64,000 nucleotides of DNA, from assembly GCA_030268105.1 (NCBI GenBank), contig BSDZ01000021.1, positions 1,736,001 through 1,800,000 on the forward strand, in the 5' to 3' direction. This stretch comes from Volvox africanus (Eukaryota > Chlorophyta > Chlorophyceae > Chlamydomonadales > Volvocaceae). Below, piece by piece: positions 23,901-36,700 of this stretch. Every line of letters begins with the position of its first letter. Position 1 is the first letter of the stretch. Below the pieces are notes generated by a model. It was given only the letters and a program-made list of their open reading frames with translations, made no database searches and was not told the DNA's origin. Made by a program: the position numbers and the translations under genes.

Positions 23901-25259
23901 ATGTGATGCTGCGTGCCCCACGCGCAACCCTCGTCATGACCTGTTTTCGCCCCGGGCTGATCGCAGGTGAGATCATGAAGCCCAACACGCCACACAAGCC
24001 GCTGCCGGCCAGTGCCGGTGAAAACGCTATTGCGCGTCTGGATAAGTTGCGCAACGCTAAGGGCAGTCTGCGCACAGCAGAAATTCGGCGCAACATGCAG
24101 AAAGTGATGCAGAATAACGCGGCAGTGTTCCGCACCCAGGAAACCCTAGAGGAGGGCTGCAAGCTTATTGATGAGTGCTCCGCGTCGTTCACGGACGTGA
24201 AGGTGCGTCAATCCGTGTTTTTTTTGGGGTATTCGGATTGTGCTGCGTGCTGAGCAAACTGGGAGCTAGGGTTGTTTTAACGTTTGCGAACTTTGCTTTG
24301 TGCTTCACGTGTGTGAGTTCCAAGTCCGATAATGCGCAGTTAGGTAGGTGCTTGAGGGCGCTCCCAGCAGCGTGTTGCTTGTCAGGGCGTCTTTTGACGA
24401 TGTTTAGTACTCTCATTCGCTACCTTGATGTTGCCTTTGCAACCATCCAACCTGTGTTTGTCATACAGTCATCACGCTCCTGCACGCAACATGGCAATAT
24501 GTCTTAGCCTTCCCCCATCGAATTTGTTGTACCGCTGCCACGCCAGGTGACGGATCGGGGGCTGGTTTGGAACACGGACCTGGTTGAGACCCTGGAGCTG
24601 GAGAACTTGTTGCTGAACGCGGCCATCACTATGCATGGCGCGGAGCAACGCAAGGAGAGCCGTGGGGCGCACGCGCGTGAGGACTTCACCGCGCGTGACG
24701 ATGCCAGCTGGCTCAAGCACACTCTGGGTTACATGCCTTCGGTGAGGCAATTGGTGCTCACGAGCCATGCGCTCCTTTCCCTCCGCTAACTCTCCAGCTT
24801 CTTTTGCTTTTGCTCCTGCACTGGGTCGAAAAGCCTTTTACGACCTGTCTGTAGCTCAGGACCATTCTAGGCCTGTAATCGCAACATCCCGTCTAGGACG
24901 TTAAGAATGAGGAGGAGGTTTGGATCATGGCAAGCGCCGGCTGGCTCAGTCGTTCTCAAACATTACTGCTTGCACCTCTGTCTGCGCAAGCAGTAATCTT
25001 GCGTAAAATTGATATTGCGAAATTTTTACTAAAGTGCCATTCACACCAGGCGACTTTATTCGTTAACCCATGCCGTGTACATCGCCTTGCACGATGGCTG
25101 GGCAACGATACGATACGGCATGTGATTTTGTCCTGGATTACCGTTTTCTGTCGCACTTTGTAGGTCACGGACAAGGTCAACATTTCTTACCGCCCCGTAC
25201 ACATGAAACCTCTGAGCGACGAGATGCCGTATATTCCTCCAAAGGCCCGCGTGTATTGA
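20930..25259 (+). CDS. SDH1: Succinate dehydrogenase flavoprotein subunit, mitochondrial
   Basis: Exons: 20930-21171, 21251-21636, 21844-22183, 22942-23146, 23306-23531, 23967-24202, 24547-24741, 24897-24917, 25164-25259; 648 residues, every junction in phase. The protein is the FAD-carrying catalytic subunit of respiratory complex II, oxidising succinate to fumarate in the matrix. The first ~45 residues are a targeting peptide. The FAD-binding Rossmann motif is [33 protein letters not shown] holds the His that binds FAD covalently. [19 protein letters not shown] and [20 protein letters not shown] are conserved active-site and FAD segments. The C-terminus (ISYRPVHM...PPKARVY) is typical of SDHA. 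Exon 8 is a 21-base micro-exon. Length and motifs match an intact functional gene. Confidence 0.97.
22295..22313 (+). repeat. Short telomere-like repeat in an SDH1 intron
   Basis: The stretch reads TTAAGG then CTTAGGG twice, resembling the plant/green-algal TTTAGGG telomere unit. It is only about 19 bases long and lies in the intron between exons 3 and 4. Confidence 0.35.
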
Positions 25260-25624
25260 GCAAAGTGATTTCACACCAGCATTCGGGGCGCTATCCTTTA
25301 GGGGAAGCGACAGGCGCGCAATCGGGAGCTATAACCTGAGCGAGCACTGAGGGCCGGGGCTAGGACATAGGCAGGGTGAGGGTAGGGCTCAGTCAGCAGA
25401 CCTGTCGGAAATGGTAGGATGGCCAACTGACCTGCTGATGTCGTTTCTCCGGACGGCAGCGTAATGATGAACTTCTGATCTGTGCAAAGAGAAAGGGTGT
25501 TGTCATTGGCTTATTCTTTTTGCTGCCGTACACATAAGAGTGCAACTATTTGTCTCCTATGACCCTCGGGTCGCCGCCAAGAAATGCTAGACAGCACCCT
25601 TAATTTTTACCGCTTTCATACTGT

Positions 25625-25635
25625 TGTAATTGTAA
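25625..25635 (+). terminator. Double TGTAA poly(A) signal of SDH1
   Basis: TGTAA at 25625-25629 and again at 25631-25635, about 370 bases after the SDH1 stop codon. Confidence 0.65.
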
Positions 25636-26168
25636 CGCGTACTAAGGGATTGGTAGAGTTTTTATAGTGCCTCTGCGAGTGCGTGGCCAACTTGTTCCAA
25701 GGCTATCTTGGTTTCCTGAACTCGATGCCCAATTTAGGGTTTGGATAAGTTTTCGGTGTCGTTGTTTGTTGCGGCCATGCGTAACCAGCATTTCGGGAGG
25801 AAGGTTGGTGTTGGTGTCGGTGTTATCGGTAGGAGGACCGCACAAGTGAGCTTATAGTAATGTCTATGATAGATGGACTTGTAATGATTTAATCTTCTCT
25901 TTGTCCCGAAGCATTTCCATTGTACGGGAGGTGTCAGCTCGCGCCGAAAGCCGTTCTAACAGGGTGGCTGCCGCACCCGACAGCAAAAGCTCTACCTCGA
26001 CTCCTCATGCCCTCATACTTAGCTAGCTTTCGCCATCGCTTTAAATTAATACATCCGTACTCTTTATTGAATCCTCGGTCTCTGACATCCTTGCCTTCCG
26101 TCTTGCGGGGCCTACGAGCGCGCAGCGAGGGGCCGCGAGGCCGCCTTGCCTCCGTGCCACAGGCTGTG
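25636..26168 (+). promoter_or_regulatory. Intergenic region upstream of CK2 alpha
   Basis: Between the SDH1 poly(A) signal and the CK2 alpha start codon. It contains a short GTTGGT-type hexamer repeat at 25804-25826. No reading frame or clear TATA box was seen. Confidence 0.4.
25804..25826 (+). repeat. Imperfect GTTGGT hexamer repeat
   Basis: Three to four imperfect copies of GTTGGT/GTCGGT upstream of CK2 alpha. Confidence 0.5.
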
Positions 26169-28937
26169 ATGGCACAACGATATTCCAAGGCGTACCGCAG
26201 CAAGGATGGCGCCCCGTCAGTGGCTCGAGTGCATGCGGATGTTTGCGAGAAGGCGCCTCCGGAGTACAGTGCTTATGAACAATTAAAGATCAGTTGGGGT
26301 GATCAAGATAATTATGAGGCACGTTTTCCGGATCCAGACCAGCCTTGATGGCCAGCTTGAGCCAAAAGAAAACGATGTGTGCCCTGACACAGGTGGTTCG
26401 CAAGGTCGGGCGGGGAAAATATAGCGAGGTGTTTGAGGGCGTCAACGTCGTGAACGGCGCAAAATGTATCATTAAGATACTCAAGCCCGTCAAGAAGAAG
26501 AAGGTCCTGCGTGAGATAAAAATTCTGCAGAACATCACGGGCGGACCGTGCATCATCAAGCTCTTGGACGTGGTACGCTTGGTTGGGGGTGGGTGAAGGG
26601 GAAGGTCGGTAGACTGGGTTTAAGCCTCGTTTCGCCTCGTACCTACTGTGTGTTTTCGTGTCCATCGACCCGATTTGTGAGCGGACGAAGCAACGATGGT
26701 ATAGAGACCTTTGCCCCGGTTGCGTCATCTAGGGAGATGTAGTGTCCCGTATCGCACGAAGGCTTGTTTCCCTCAGGCCGGGCCCCAGCGTAAGTGGGAC
26801 GCTGCGGGTTCAGCGTGTGGTAATGCCAAAAGGGCTGCGTCAAATGGCTTGCGCGTCCGATTGCACACTAGCCCTCTGGAATAACCCGTCTAGATTTATT
26901 TGTTGGTCAAGAGGTGAAGAAGATCGTGCCGGATTTCGGATTTTGTTGTGACCCGGAGTATGTGGCTGCCTTATCCCTGGACGGTCGGATGGCCAGAATG
27001 TGCCCGGTTTTGGAAACATCCCGGCAACCCGCTGCGTCGAAGTTTCCCTATTAGTTACAGTGTTAATATAAGTTTTTGAGTTTGACAGGTTGCGAGTTGA
27101 GACCTGCTGACCGAAGAAGGACTCGTTGTGAAGTAGGGTAAGATAATGCGCTTCTGGAAGGCAACTTAGCTGATAATGCCATGCGTAGACAGAAGCTCAG
27201 TAACAGTGGGTGGTATGGACTATGAAGGTGAAGTCTATTGCTGAAGGACGCTGCCTTCATTGTGGCTGACGGGTATTGCTTCTGGCGCACCTTAATGGGC
27301 GCGTCAGGGTGTCCGCGTTGTGAATTAAACTTGCGTCGTGGTTTGGAATGTTTGCCCTAATTCTGTTACCATGGCGCTAACCTCTTTGTGATTTGATTGA
27401 TTGGAATTAGCATGGCCGTGATGCGCGATCGATCCTGAACTTAGAATCCAGATCCTATCCTTCTGCAGCCTGTGATGTCTTCGCCCCAAAGCTCTCTGTC
27501 CTCGGAACCCCATGAAGTCATACCTCCCTCTGCACTACTCGCACTTTGCTCCCTCTTCCCTATTTGGAGGTCCGTGACCCTGAGTCCAAGACCCCCAGCC
27601 TCGTCTTCGAGTACGTCAACAACCAAGACTTTAAGGTGCTGTACCCCACGCTCACCGACATGGATATCCGCTTTTACATGTACGAGCTCCTCAAGGCGCT
27701 CGACTACGCGCATGCGCATGGCATTATGCACCGAGACGTTAAGCCACACAACGTCATGATCGACCATTCTAAGCGCCAGCTGCGACTTATAGACTGGGGC
27801 CTCGCGGAGTTCTACCACCAGGGCCGGGAATACAACGTGCGCGTAGCGTCCAGATACTACAAGGGACCGGAGCTGCTGGTAGATCTGCAGGTAAGGGAAG
27901 TGGGAAAGAGGGATGGGGACGGAAGGGACCACTTCTTATAACCCAAGGGCTAGGGGGACTGGATTTAGGAGAGGGCCGACGCTGCAGGCAGATGTTGCAG
28001 GTGTGGAGCGCGGCGGGGATGGCGTTAATGCGGCGATGGTTTTCAGGCCTATAGCCGTGCTAGATGCTACCATTTGTCCGTGTTCCCTCCCTCAGCCCGG
28101 TTAAGCACACCTAGCTCTCCTGCGGCATCACTTCACCTGTGCAGCTATTAATTTATTCCGCCACCAACGTCAGCGCCGCTGGCCGTCTCCCATTGCCGCA
28201 TCTCCAGATTTACGACTACTCCCTGGACATGTGGAGCCTGGGCTGCATGCTGGCAGCAATTATCTTCAGGAAGGATCCCTTCTTCTGTGGCCATGACAAC
28301 TACGATCAGCTGGTGAAGATCGCCCGGGTTTTGGGCACCGAGGATCTCTATGCTTACCTCCAAAAGGCACGTGGCGTGTCCCTTACGCGCCCAATAGAGG
28401 GGACAAAGGGAAGGAAAGGGGCGAGGAAAGAGGCGCATTGCAGGGCGAGTGAGAGTGTGTGTGAATGTGGATATGGATATGGATGTGAATTAACCAGGTT
28501 GTCACGGGATCAGGATGAAATATACAGGCGCATTTAATGAAAGAGTGGTCTCAGAGGCACAACTGGATTCGCATCTTCCCTAACCTGTTTTGCTGTCAAG
28601 CTTTAGAAGGAAAACTCCCTCCCCCCCACTTCCCGCCACTGTTAACGCGTGGCGATGCACCTTACGATAGTACGGCATCGTGCTAGATCCGCAGCTGGAG
28701 GCACTGGTAGGTACACACTCCAAGAAGCCCTGGAGCCGCTTCATCAATGCGGACAACCAGCACCTGGTCTCTCCAGAGGCCATCGACTTCATCGACAAGT
28801 TGCTGCGGTATGACCACCAGGAGAGGCTCACATGCACGGAGGCGCAGGCGCACCCCTACCTGGCGCCCATCAGGGCGGCGGAGGCGGCAGGAGCAGCGGG
28901 AAGCGGAAGCGGAAGTGGCAACGGCAGCGGTCACTAG
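26169..28937 (+). CDS. CK2A: Casein kinase 2 catalytic subunit alpha
   Basis: Exons: 26169-26318, 26393-26572, 27570-27890, 28208-28366, 28671-28937; 358 residues, all borders phase 0. CK2 alpha is a constitutively active acidophilic Ser/Thr kinase that pairs with CK2 beta. All hallmark elements are visible: the ATP loop [14 protein letters not shown], the lysine [20 protein letters not shown] with its basic cluster, the catalytic loop [21 protein letters not shown] in place of [37 protein letters not shown] and [11 protein letters not shown]. The tail is Gly/Ser-rich and ends GSGH. Introns 1 and 4 must start with GC (GAG|GCACGT and AAG|GCACGT) to keep the conserved junctions [14 protein letters not shown] and YLQK/YGIVLDP; GT alternatives break the frame. 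Intron 2 ends in GAG rather than CAG. Confidence 0.96.
28465..28485 (+). repeat. ATGGAT-type hexamer repeat in a CK2 alpha intron
   Basis: Imperfect tandem ATGTGG/ATATGG/ATGGAT units in the last intron of the kinase gene. Confidence 0.5.
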
Positions 28938-30790
28938 GTGCTCGTGAAGGACGGGTGTTGTGAATTGCAGCTTCAGCTAAGGTCGCCCGGGGAAAAGCGG
29001 TAGGAACGGGCGAGGTTGGGCCAGTCAGGTCATGCGAGGTCCCATTTGGTTTGGAAGCCGGCAAGCTGCATGTGGGTGGGGACTTGCCTGGGCCTGCGCG
29101 GGTGAAGGCCTGGCCGGCGGAAGCCAAGGGATCCTGTGGGGGGATAACTGTCGCTCGGTGGCGACAGCCATTCTTGCATTGGCGCGAGGCCCTGTGCTGG
29201 CATGGTTGACTGCACTGCACATGGCGGAAGCTCTTTTTGGGTTCAGAGACAGGTTATGCGGCATTAGCTTAGCATGTATATGTCTTATGCGTACGGGGCG
29301 GGGGGTTGATCACGTGTGGATGGATGACAAGAGCAAAGGCAAATGCGCGGCTGTCGAACTGCCACCGTCTCAATTTGGAAGCAGGTATGATGTATGGAGG
29401 GAAGGTGAAGGGGTAGTATTTGGGCTAAGGCTCAATAACGCAATATTGTGAGTAGCTCGGGGGAGTCGTTACATGTGGAATGCCAAGGTAGCAACCTGAT
29501 GGAGTTGGTTGGACGCAAGTGCAGCTGCAGGGTACGTAAGAATGCCATCCCTGGCTATGGCTTGACCGGGAAGCTCTAGAAGCACGACCCTATGTCTGCC
29601 GCATGTGCCCCACTGGTGTCGCTGCGCGTGGAGTTGGGTCGTCCGCTGCTCGGGCTGTGGGTGCACGAAGGGCTCAGGTTATATTAGTTGCACTGCGCAT
29701 ACGCATAAAAGGTAGGGAGGATGCAGTGCTGGAGGGAAGCTAGAGAGATGGTGCGGCGCTGCGTAGGCACAGCAGTTCGTCACGTCAGGACGTATTCGTC
29801 ATCACTTCATCATTGCAAGGCGGCAGAGGAATGGAGTACCCTGTGTGTGTTTATTACGGTAGATTGGCGGAAGAGACAGTGGTATTTAACGTCGCGTGGA
29901 ATGTAAAGGTCTCTGCAGGGTCTCGCGCTGTTTGACATGGAAAGCGGGTGGTATCCCCTCTGGACCACCCGGGGTTGCCAACCCATAGCAGCAGGCCGAA
30001 GAGGCAAACGAAAGCTGCATGCAGCCTCCTTCCTCCACCCGCGCTAGGGTTGGCTCAGGATTGATTGACATTTCGGGCTGCTGTTTCACAGGGGTGTCTG
30101 CAGGATCAGTGGCTCTCCAAGTTCCCACATCATACGGACTTGTGCACGCCAAGCCAAGATGCAACACGTTACATTTGCGCTCAGCAACACGGTCAGCTCG
30201 CCATGCAAGTTCGGACCTCCAGCATGTTTTCAGATGCAACCAGCCTCCTTTCCCATCTGTCGGATCAGCAACCAAAGCCGTCCGACACCGCTCTCCATTA
30301 GGTCCATTTGGTGTTGAAGGTCACCGGAATACGCATCGCCATAACCAGTGCAGCTCTCAACGGTGCCCCCGTTCCTTCATCAAAATATTTAAACCCCCCG
30401 TAGCACCAACCGCTGCCTGCTAGCACGCACGCGGCCCTAACCGTTAAACGGCACGGCGGCCTTGCACATAAAACATATACCTCAGCTACGTGCCTTTCAA
30501 AACATTTCATTCCCTTGTAGACAGGCCCTGATAACCGGTAGAACATCATCGTTCATGCAGCGAACAATCCATTGCTGGAAGACTAGGCAATGCTGACTCC
30601 ACAGTTGCCACAGCCCATGGTGTTCTTTTCCCATAACCCTGAATATATCTTACCGCCAAGTGCCATTTCGCAAATCTCGAAGCGCATGCAACGAAAAGGC
30701 ACTCGCACATAGGTGGCCAGGGCTCATCCCCGGGCCCTCCGTTCTGATGGCACGACACTAACTGCTGCGCGAGGTCAGGGCTCCTGCTCT
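28938..30790. other. Convergent 3' region between CK2 alpha and the LRR gene
   Basis: No coding signal was found on either strand. Candidate TGTAA signals lie at 29902-29906 (plus, for CK2 alpha, a 3' UTR of about 960 bases) and at 30169-30173 (minus, for the LRR gene, about 620 bases). The two UTRs would then end near each other without overlapping. Confidence 0.45.
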
Positions 30791-33700
30791 TCAAGCGCCC
30801 TCCTCCGCGGCGCCTTGCTCCCCGCCGTCTTCTTCCCCCTCTTCCTCGCCGCCCTCAGCCCCGCTGTCGTACTCCTCATCCTCCTCAGTAGACTCGTACA
30901 TACCCGATGGCAGAATGTCCATGTAGGCCGCCAGTTCATTGAACGAGAACCTGCCCGTCTTGCTGGTGTCAATCTGCGGTTGCGTTATACGTATAGGAAG
31001 CAATGCCAAAGCGTAGCCGAACAGGATTGCTCCTTGAATTGTGAAACGAACCAGTTGGCTGGAGGCGGCAAGTCTTAACTACGCAGTCGCCAACACCTCC
31101 GATGCGCAGGCGCACGCCAGAGACAGGTATAATGCAAGCCTCCTCATCCAATGCATGTGTAGAGGCGCCAAAGACAAAGGAGATCAATTTGCCAACAGGT
31201 TGGTAAAACAACGTCTCAGCAGACGTACCTGCAAGAACACGTCGATGAACTTTTCGTAGGTTCCGTCGTGCTGGTTGATGCGGGGGGGACACTTCAGAAT
31301 GTCCGCGTGCTGGCGGTTGCGTCGGAAAGCGGTCAATATCTCGCGACGGCTCACCATATCCCCCAGATCCTGAGACGCAAAAGAGGAGAGTGGGAGGGGC
31401 CGCGGGCCGAAGGTTCTTACAGGTGCACCAGACCAAGTGGAGAGGCTCCTCGGCTAACACACCGAGGTTGACGGGAATATCTGGACCAACGTAGGTGGCA
31501 AACCTTTGAAATAGCGTAACATGGCGTCAGAGGGTTTTAGGGTAAACAAACAAACCCCGATGTGGGATCAGGATTCGGGCGATGGGGCTGCTGTAACCAG
31601 ACGCTGATCGCTCACAGTTGCTCAGGTAGTTACGTATATACTGGTGGAGGGCACTTGAGGAGCAGGAGCCCTGACCTCGCGCAGCAGGCAGTGTAGGCAA
31701 TTAGAAAAGCGCCCTCCTACGCTAGGTACGTACAACGGCCATGGCGGTGGTAGTTCAGCCTGTTCATACCATCGTGCAAGCGGTTCGCCGGCAGCACGGC
31801 ACAACAGACATCGAACTGACTTAGACGATATGTTCGGGTGCGCAGGCGCGAGGCAGATACCTTGTCTAAGGTCTTGAAGATGTCCCGGGCATGATAAGCG
31901 TAGGGGTCGTTGGGATCCACATCGGGTAGCTCGATGGGCGTCGGGATGTACACGATGTGCTGGGACTGTGGCAAAATCTGCCGGGCGGGTGGTACATGTG
32001 TGTGTGTGTGGGGAGGTTGTCGGGAGGAAAGACGAATTCGAAAAGCGCACAGAGGCAAAAAAGGATCCAAATGAATAACGTCCTAAATTGTATGCACCAT
32101 CTGCACCAAGGTAGAGAACGTGTTCAGGATTCGAGAATGGCCGTATTGAAACAGCCGATAGAATGTCTCGTCCGTCCAAACATCCTCCACTTCACTCAAA
32201 GACCCTTCTGAAGCCCCGTACGAATCTATACCCGCCCTCTTCCCTTTCCTCGACTACATCGACACCCATTGCTCCTGGCCACGGTTCATTACACGCGCAG
32301 CTTCCGTTTCCAGACCCATTTTCCTCCATACTCTCCGCCCACACACCTTAATCTGCAACAGCGGTACCCAGGCGCAGCTGCTGAGCTCTGGATTATGAAC
32401 ATACGCCATTAGGGTGCAGGAGGGGGCGCGGGGCACTTGCAAGGAGGTGGCGAAGGTGCCGCTCTCCTCGTCCACCGGGGGCAGTTCAATGGGCTGCAGG
32501 GTAGGGGCGAACGGAAAAGAACATGTTTGCGGTCTCTGGGTATACATACACCTGAATGAGATAGATTTGAGTGAGAAGTTCGAATGAGTTATAAGGCCCC
32601 CGGCCAGCAGTGCTGGAGAGGAGCCGAACCAAGGTCAATGGTGGGTTGTAGATATGGGAGCCGGAAGGACAAGAAAAAGCACCGATACAGCTCGCATGTC
32701 ATGAACAGGGATAGAAAGGCAAAAAGGATTTTGCTACCCTTGATGGAAAGACCCGGGCGCGGCGTATCCCCGAACCCGGCCTAAAATATCTACTCAACCA
32801 TGCCCCCAGGGTCGCGAGGCCCCACGCACCAACTCCGGGGGACCTACACTTGCTCTCTACTTTCCCCTAAATAGCTTTGGTTCACCGCACTCAGTAAGAC
32901 ACGGCCACAACCAATCAACGCCTGCCGGGTCGCCTCCCGTCCGGGGTTTCGGCACGTCCTCTCGTCGCCGACTCACCTGTTCCAATCCATCCGCCATGAG
33001 TCCCACCCGGCTGGCCCCTGGGACTACCACGTTGAAGGGCTCCAGCCGGTCTGCCTCCAGCGGGTGGTACGGCACCGGGGTCACCATCTGGCAGCCGCAC
33101 TCACTGAAGAAGGCCGACGCGTACGGAAGCGGTGTACGGAGTACTGCGGGACTGTGTAAAATACCGTCCTCCTCTATGTCATGGGGCGCGATGGGTGGAA
33201 GGACAACCTGCAAGGGCGGCAGGCATACGGGGGAATGGGGCCTGCCATATCCAGGATGGAGATCCTCAATCCAGACGCCCGCTGTCTCTCCGCCACTTGT
33301 TTACCAGCCTGTAGTGTGCCTCTCCTTCCTGGAAGCCTCTTCCCAAGCCCTGGGCTTCTGTGCCCGGGTCTGTGCTTTATCAGGACACCCCCCTCACCAC
33401 CCCTTGGTGGCCGAATGAGCTGTCAGATTCCCAGACTCCCTGTAGCCCACCTCACACATACAATTTCCTAGTCCTTCCTCACCTTGACCCTCAACAGCAA
33501 CTGCTCGTCCACCACCCTCAGCTTCAGCCCGGGGACTGGCAGTCCCTCCAGCGCTAGCCGCATTCCGCCTCCTGGCAGCTCCTGCTGCCTCACCACCTCC
33601 AGCTGGTATTCCCCGGGCCTTGGCAGCGATGACCAGAGCTGGTGGCGGCGAGCCTGGTGCCGGTCCGCCCCGAACCGCACCTCAATCAGGCCACGCTTGC

Positions 33701-36700
33701 CGGCAATGACCTGGATGGCGGAGAAGGGAATAACGGACCATAAGCGGGCGTTGACAGGCATATATTATTGGAACATTGGATGCCAATAGCATTGAGCGGA
33801 GGCAAGTGTAGTTGTGCACTCACTGGCTGAATAGTGGATGCGGCGTTGTCAAGTACTGGAGTCGGCACCGTATTACCTCTAGAAGGAGTATAGATTGTGA
33901 AAAGAACGGTGGGCTGATAGCATGGGGGTTAGAACAGAGCAGTAGACCCAAAATGCAGCATCTGCTCATACGGGGCGAGGGGGAAGGGGGACATTTACCC
34001 TGACCCGCCCGGACTCCGGAGCTCATCGCGCCCTCCCAATCCCCTGTCGGTTCAGACCGCATCCGAAAGGCCTGCTGCCTCCTCCCCCCGTTTCCTTCCC
34101 GCTAACCGCCTTCACCTTAACCGCCTCTACATGCGCCCTCGAGATGCGCGCACACACACACACAACAAACCTGTTGGAATGCGTAGGCAGGTACGCCTGG
34201 ATCTTTGGGTGGCCACTCCGCCACGAGCTCCCCGGTGGACGTCTCATAAAGCCGGTGGTGCAACTGCACGCCCTTCATCTTGGGGGCCGCCATATTGAGC
34301 TGGAATGCGGGCAGCACGCCCCCCTCCCTGGAGGCGGACAGGGTGGCAGCAGGGAAGGGGATTATTAGGAGGGCGATCAGGGCAGCCCCGTGAAGAAACG
34401 TGAGTGACTGGTGTATGGTGAACGGCGACATTTGTACTAATGCAAAGTCCGGAGTGGTGCCCGGAGGGGGCCGCGAAGCACGGTATAGCAGCGAGTGCGA
34501 GACAGATGCAGCACACAGCACACAGCACACGCACAAGCGCACAGCAGCTTTGGCTTGTTTATACAGAGCTCGCCCGACCCCCAACTCGCCCTACTCGCCC
34601 CGAGCCATCCACCCATTTCCTAAGCATTACAACCTCCGCAGCCAGGGGTAAATCCAACAGCTCCTTCAACAACGGCTCCTTCGCACGTGCTCTTGGCCCC
34701 ATGTATGCGGACACGCCTCAGCACTCCCAAAACCCCCATTCACCCATTCGCTGACACATCCAACCGCGCAACCAGGTTCTCTCATGCACTCCCCCTCACC
34801 TTGCCGCTGGCAGCAAATTGACGGCCTCCAGCCGCGCATCTCCCAGCTGACAACCCTCCGCGAAAAAAGCCAAACTGGCGTACGGCAGTGCCCACCACAC
34901 CTCTTGGCTCAGCGGCTCCGGTAGCAGCTGCCAGGCCGCTTCCAGGGGCCAGTACGAGTAGATAAACGCCTCAGGCGGAATATAAAACGGGCAGTGCCCC
35001 CCCGCCAGAGCAGCAGCAGTGGGATCCACCAACCGCCAGCGGCCATTGACTTTTACCCCCGCCCAGCAGTGGTTGTGCGCATGCACGCGCTCCCCGGGTG
35101 CCAGAGCGGCATGCTTCCAATAACCGGGAATGGTCACAGCGTCCAGCTCGCAGGCGCGGCAGAGCAGCGTGAAGAGGCGAGCGACGCGCTCGGCCCAGGT
35201 GCCCCAGTTGGGTGGTGTGGTGGGAGGCGCAGTGGCCAGGGGCCGGGCGGTGGTGGCAGGGGAGGGCGAGCGAGCCGTGGAAGATGAGCGGGTGGGGGAT
35301 CGGCGGATGGCAGGCCCGCCGCCGGGCGGTGGAGTGGGGCCGGGAGGGGGTGAGGGCGGACGGTCGCTGAGGAGGAGGTGCTCCACAGCAGCGGCCTGGG
35401 GCGCGGGGCGCGGGAGGTAACGGGGAGGAAGAAGGGTTGGAGGGAGGAAGAGGACCCGGGTTTAGGGGAGTGATCTATCGGCAAGGGTTTCGGTCAGAAA
35501 CGTGCTCTGCATCACATACGATGCTACTCTCCAGCCCTGCCACCACCAGCATCCCACAACTCATGAACGGTAAACCCACAGAGATCCCACCCACAAGTTA
35601 ATGCAAGGGCTACAACCCCCTTCCCTTCCCATACCTGCGGCGGCCTGCCGAACAAAGGAGCCTCCACATCCCACGTGTTCTCCAACCGAGCCATGGGCGT
35701 CACGTGTGTCACTACCCACCGCCAGCACACCCGTGCACGCTGTAGCTGGGGTTGCAGATCCGTGCCCGCCGCCGCCGCTGCTGCCTGAGAGCCCTGCGAG
35801 TTACGGCCGGCACGGCTGGAGGTGCTTGCCTGCAACGAGCTGCGGCCAGCACCCTCAGCCCCGGAAGAAGCTGCCTTGGGCGACGCACAGACGCTGGAGA
35901 GCTGATCGGCCAACATGACAAGGTTGCCGCCCGATGCCAGGAGGGACTCGGGCCGGATGGAGGCAGCCCAGGCGTCCAGGCGCAATAAGGTGCTGCGTTC
36001 GGAGCCATCGGCGGCAAACTCCTCCTCCGCTTGGGATGCAACCAGGCCTGTGGGCAGATGACGGAACCAAGCAGCAGGAGAGGGGAACTGTCGTGATGCC
36101 GCGATGAAAAGAGCATCCCGCATAACTAGGGCTCCGGCGACTACCTCGTTAACTTCTAACGAGCACCATGAAACGGAGTGGGTGCGGCAGCCCCGGAACA
36201 GGGACGCGCATGGAGCTGGCTTTAGTGGTCGTGGAAGTCATGGAGGTCGTGGACGCCGTACTCCGTGGTCTCCGCATGTGGCGCTGGAAGCGGTGACTCT
36301 GGAGAAAAGAGGACGGCAGTGATCTTGCATATACGGGCATACAAGCAAGGTGCTGTCAACAGGAGGCAATATTGTATGTACAGGCAAGATGCCCGCGCGT
36401 GGAATGGACGGACGCGCCGCACCTGCCGCCAAAGGGGGAATGGCTCCACCCCCGTCTGCCAGCTCTCCATTCGGGAAGTACTTCCGGCGGATGAGGCGAA
36501 GTCCCTCCGCGTCCGCTCCATGCATGTTGGCAGCCAGGACCTGGCGAATGATGATTCAAAGCTCGGACGGGTTAGGGTTAAGGTTCTAGAAACGTATTAC
36601 GGGAGGCGCCCTAAGCGAGTCACATCGCCCGAACTCCCCTGCGGGTTTAAAGTGTTCCTTATCCAGCTGTGTCCGAATGGCGACTCCTCTCTGGCACTCC

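Noticed and set aside
36382..36422. Extension of LRR-gene exon 36423-36540 to a GTACAT donor
   Set aside because: It ends in phase 0 and cannot join the next exon; the CAG|GTGCGG donor at 36423 joins it in phase 1.
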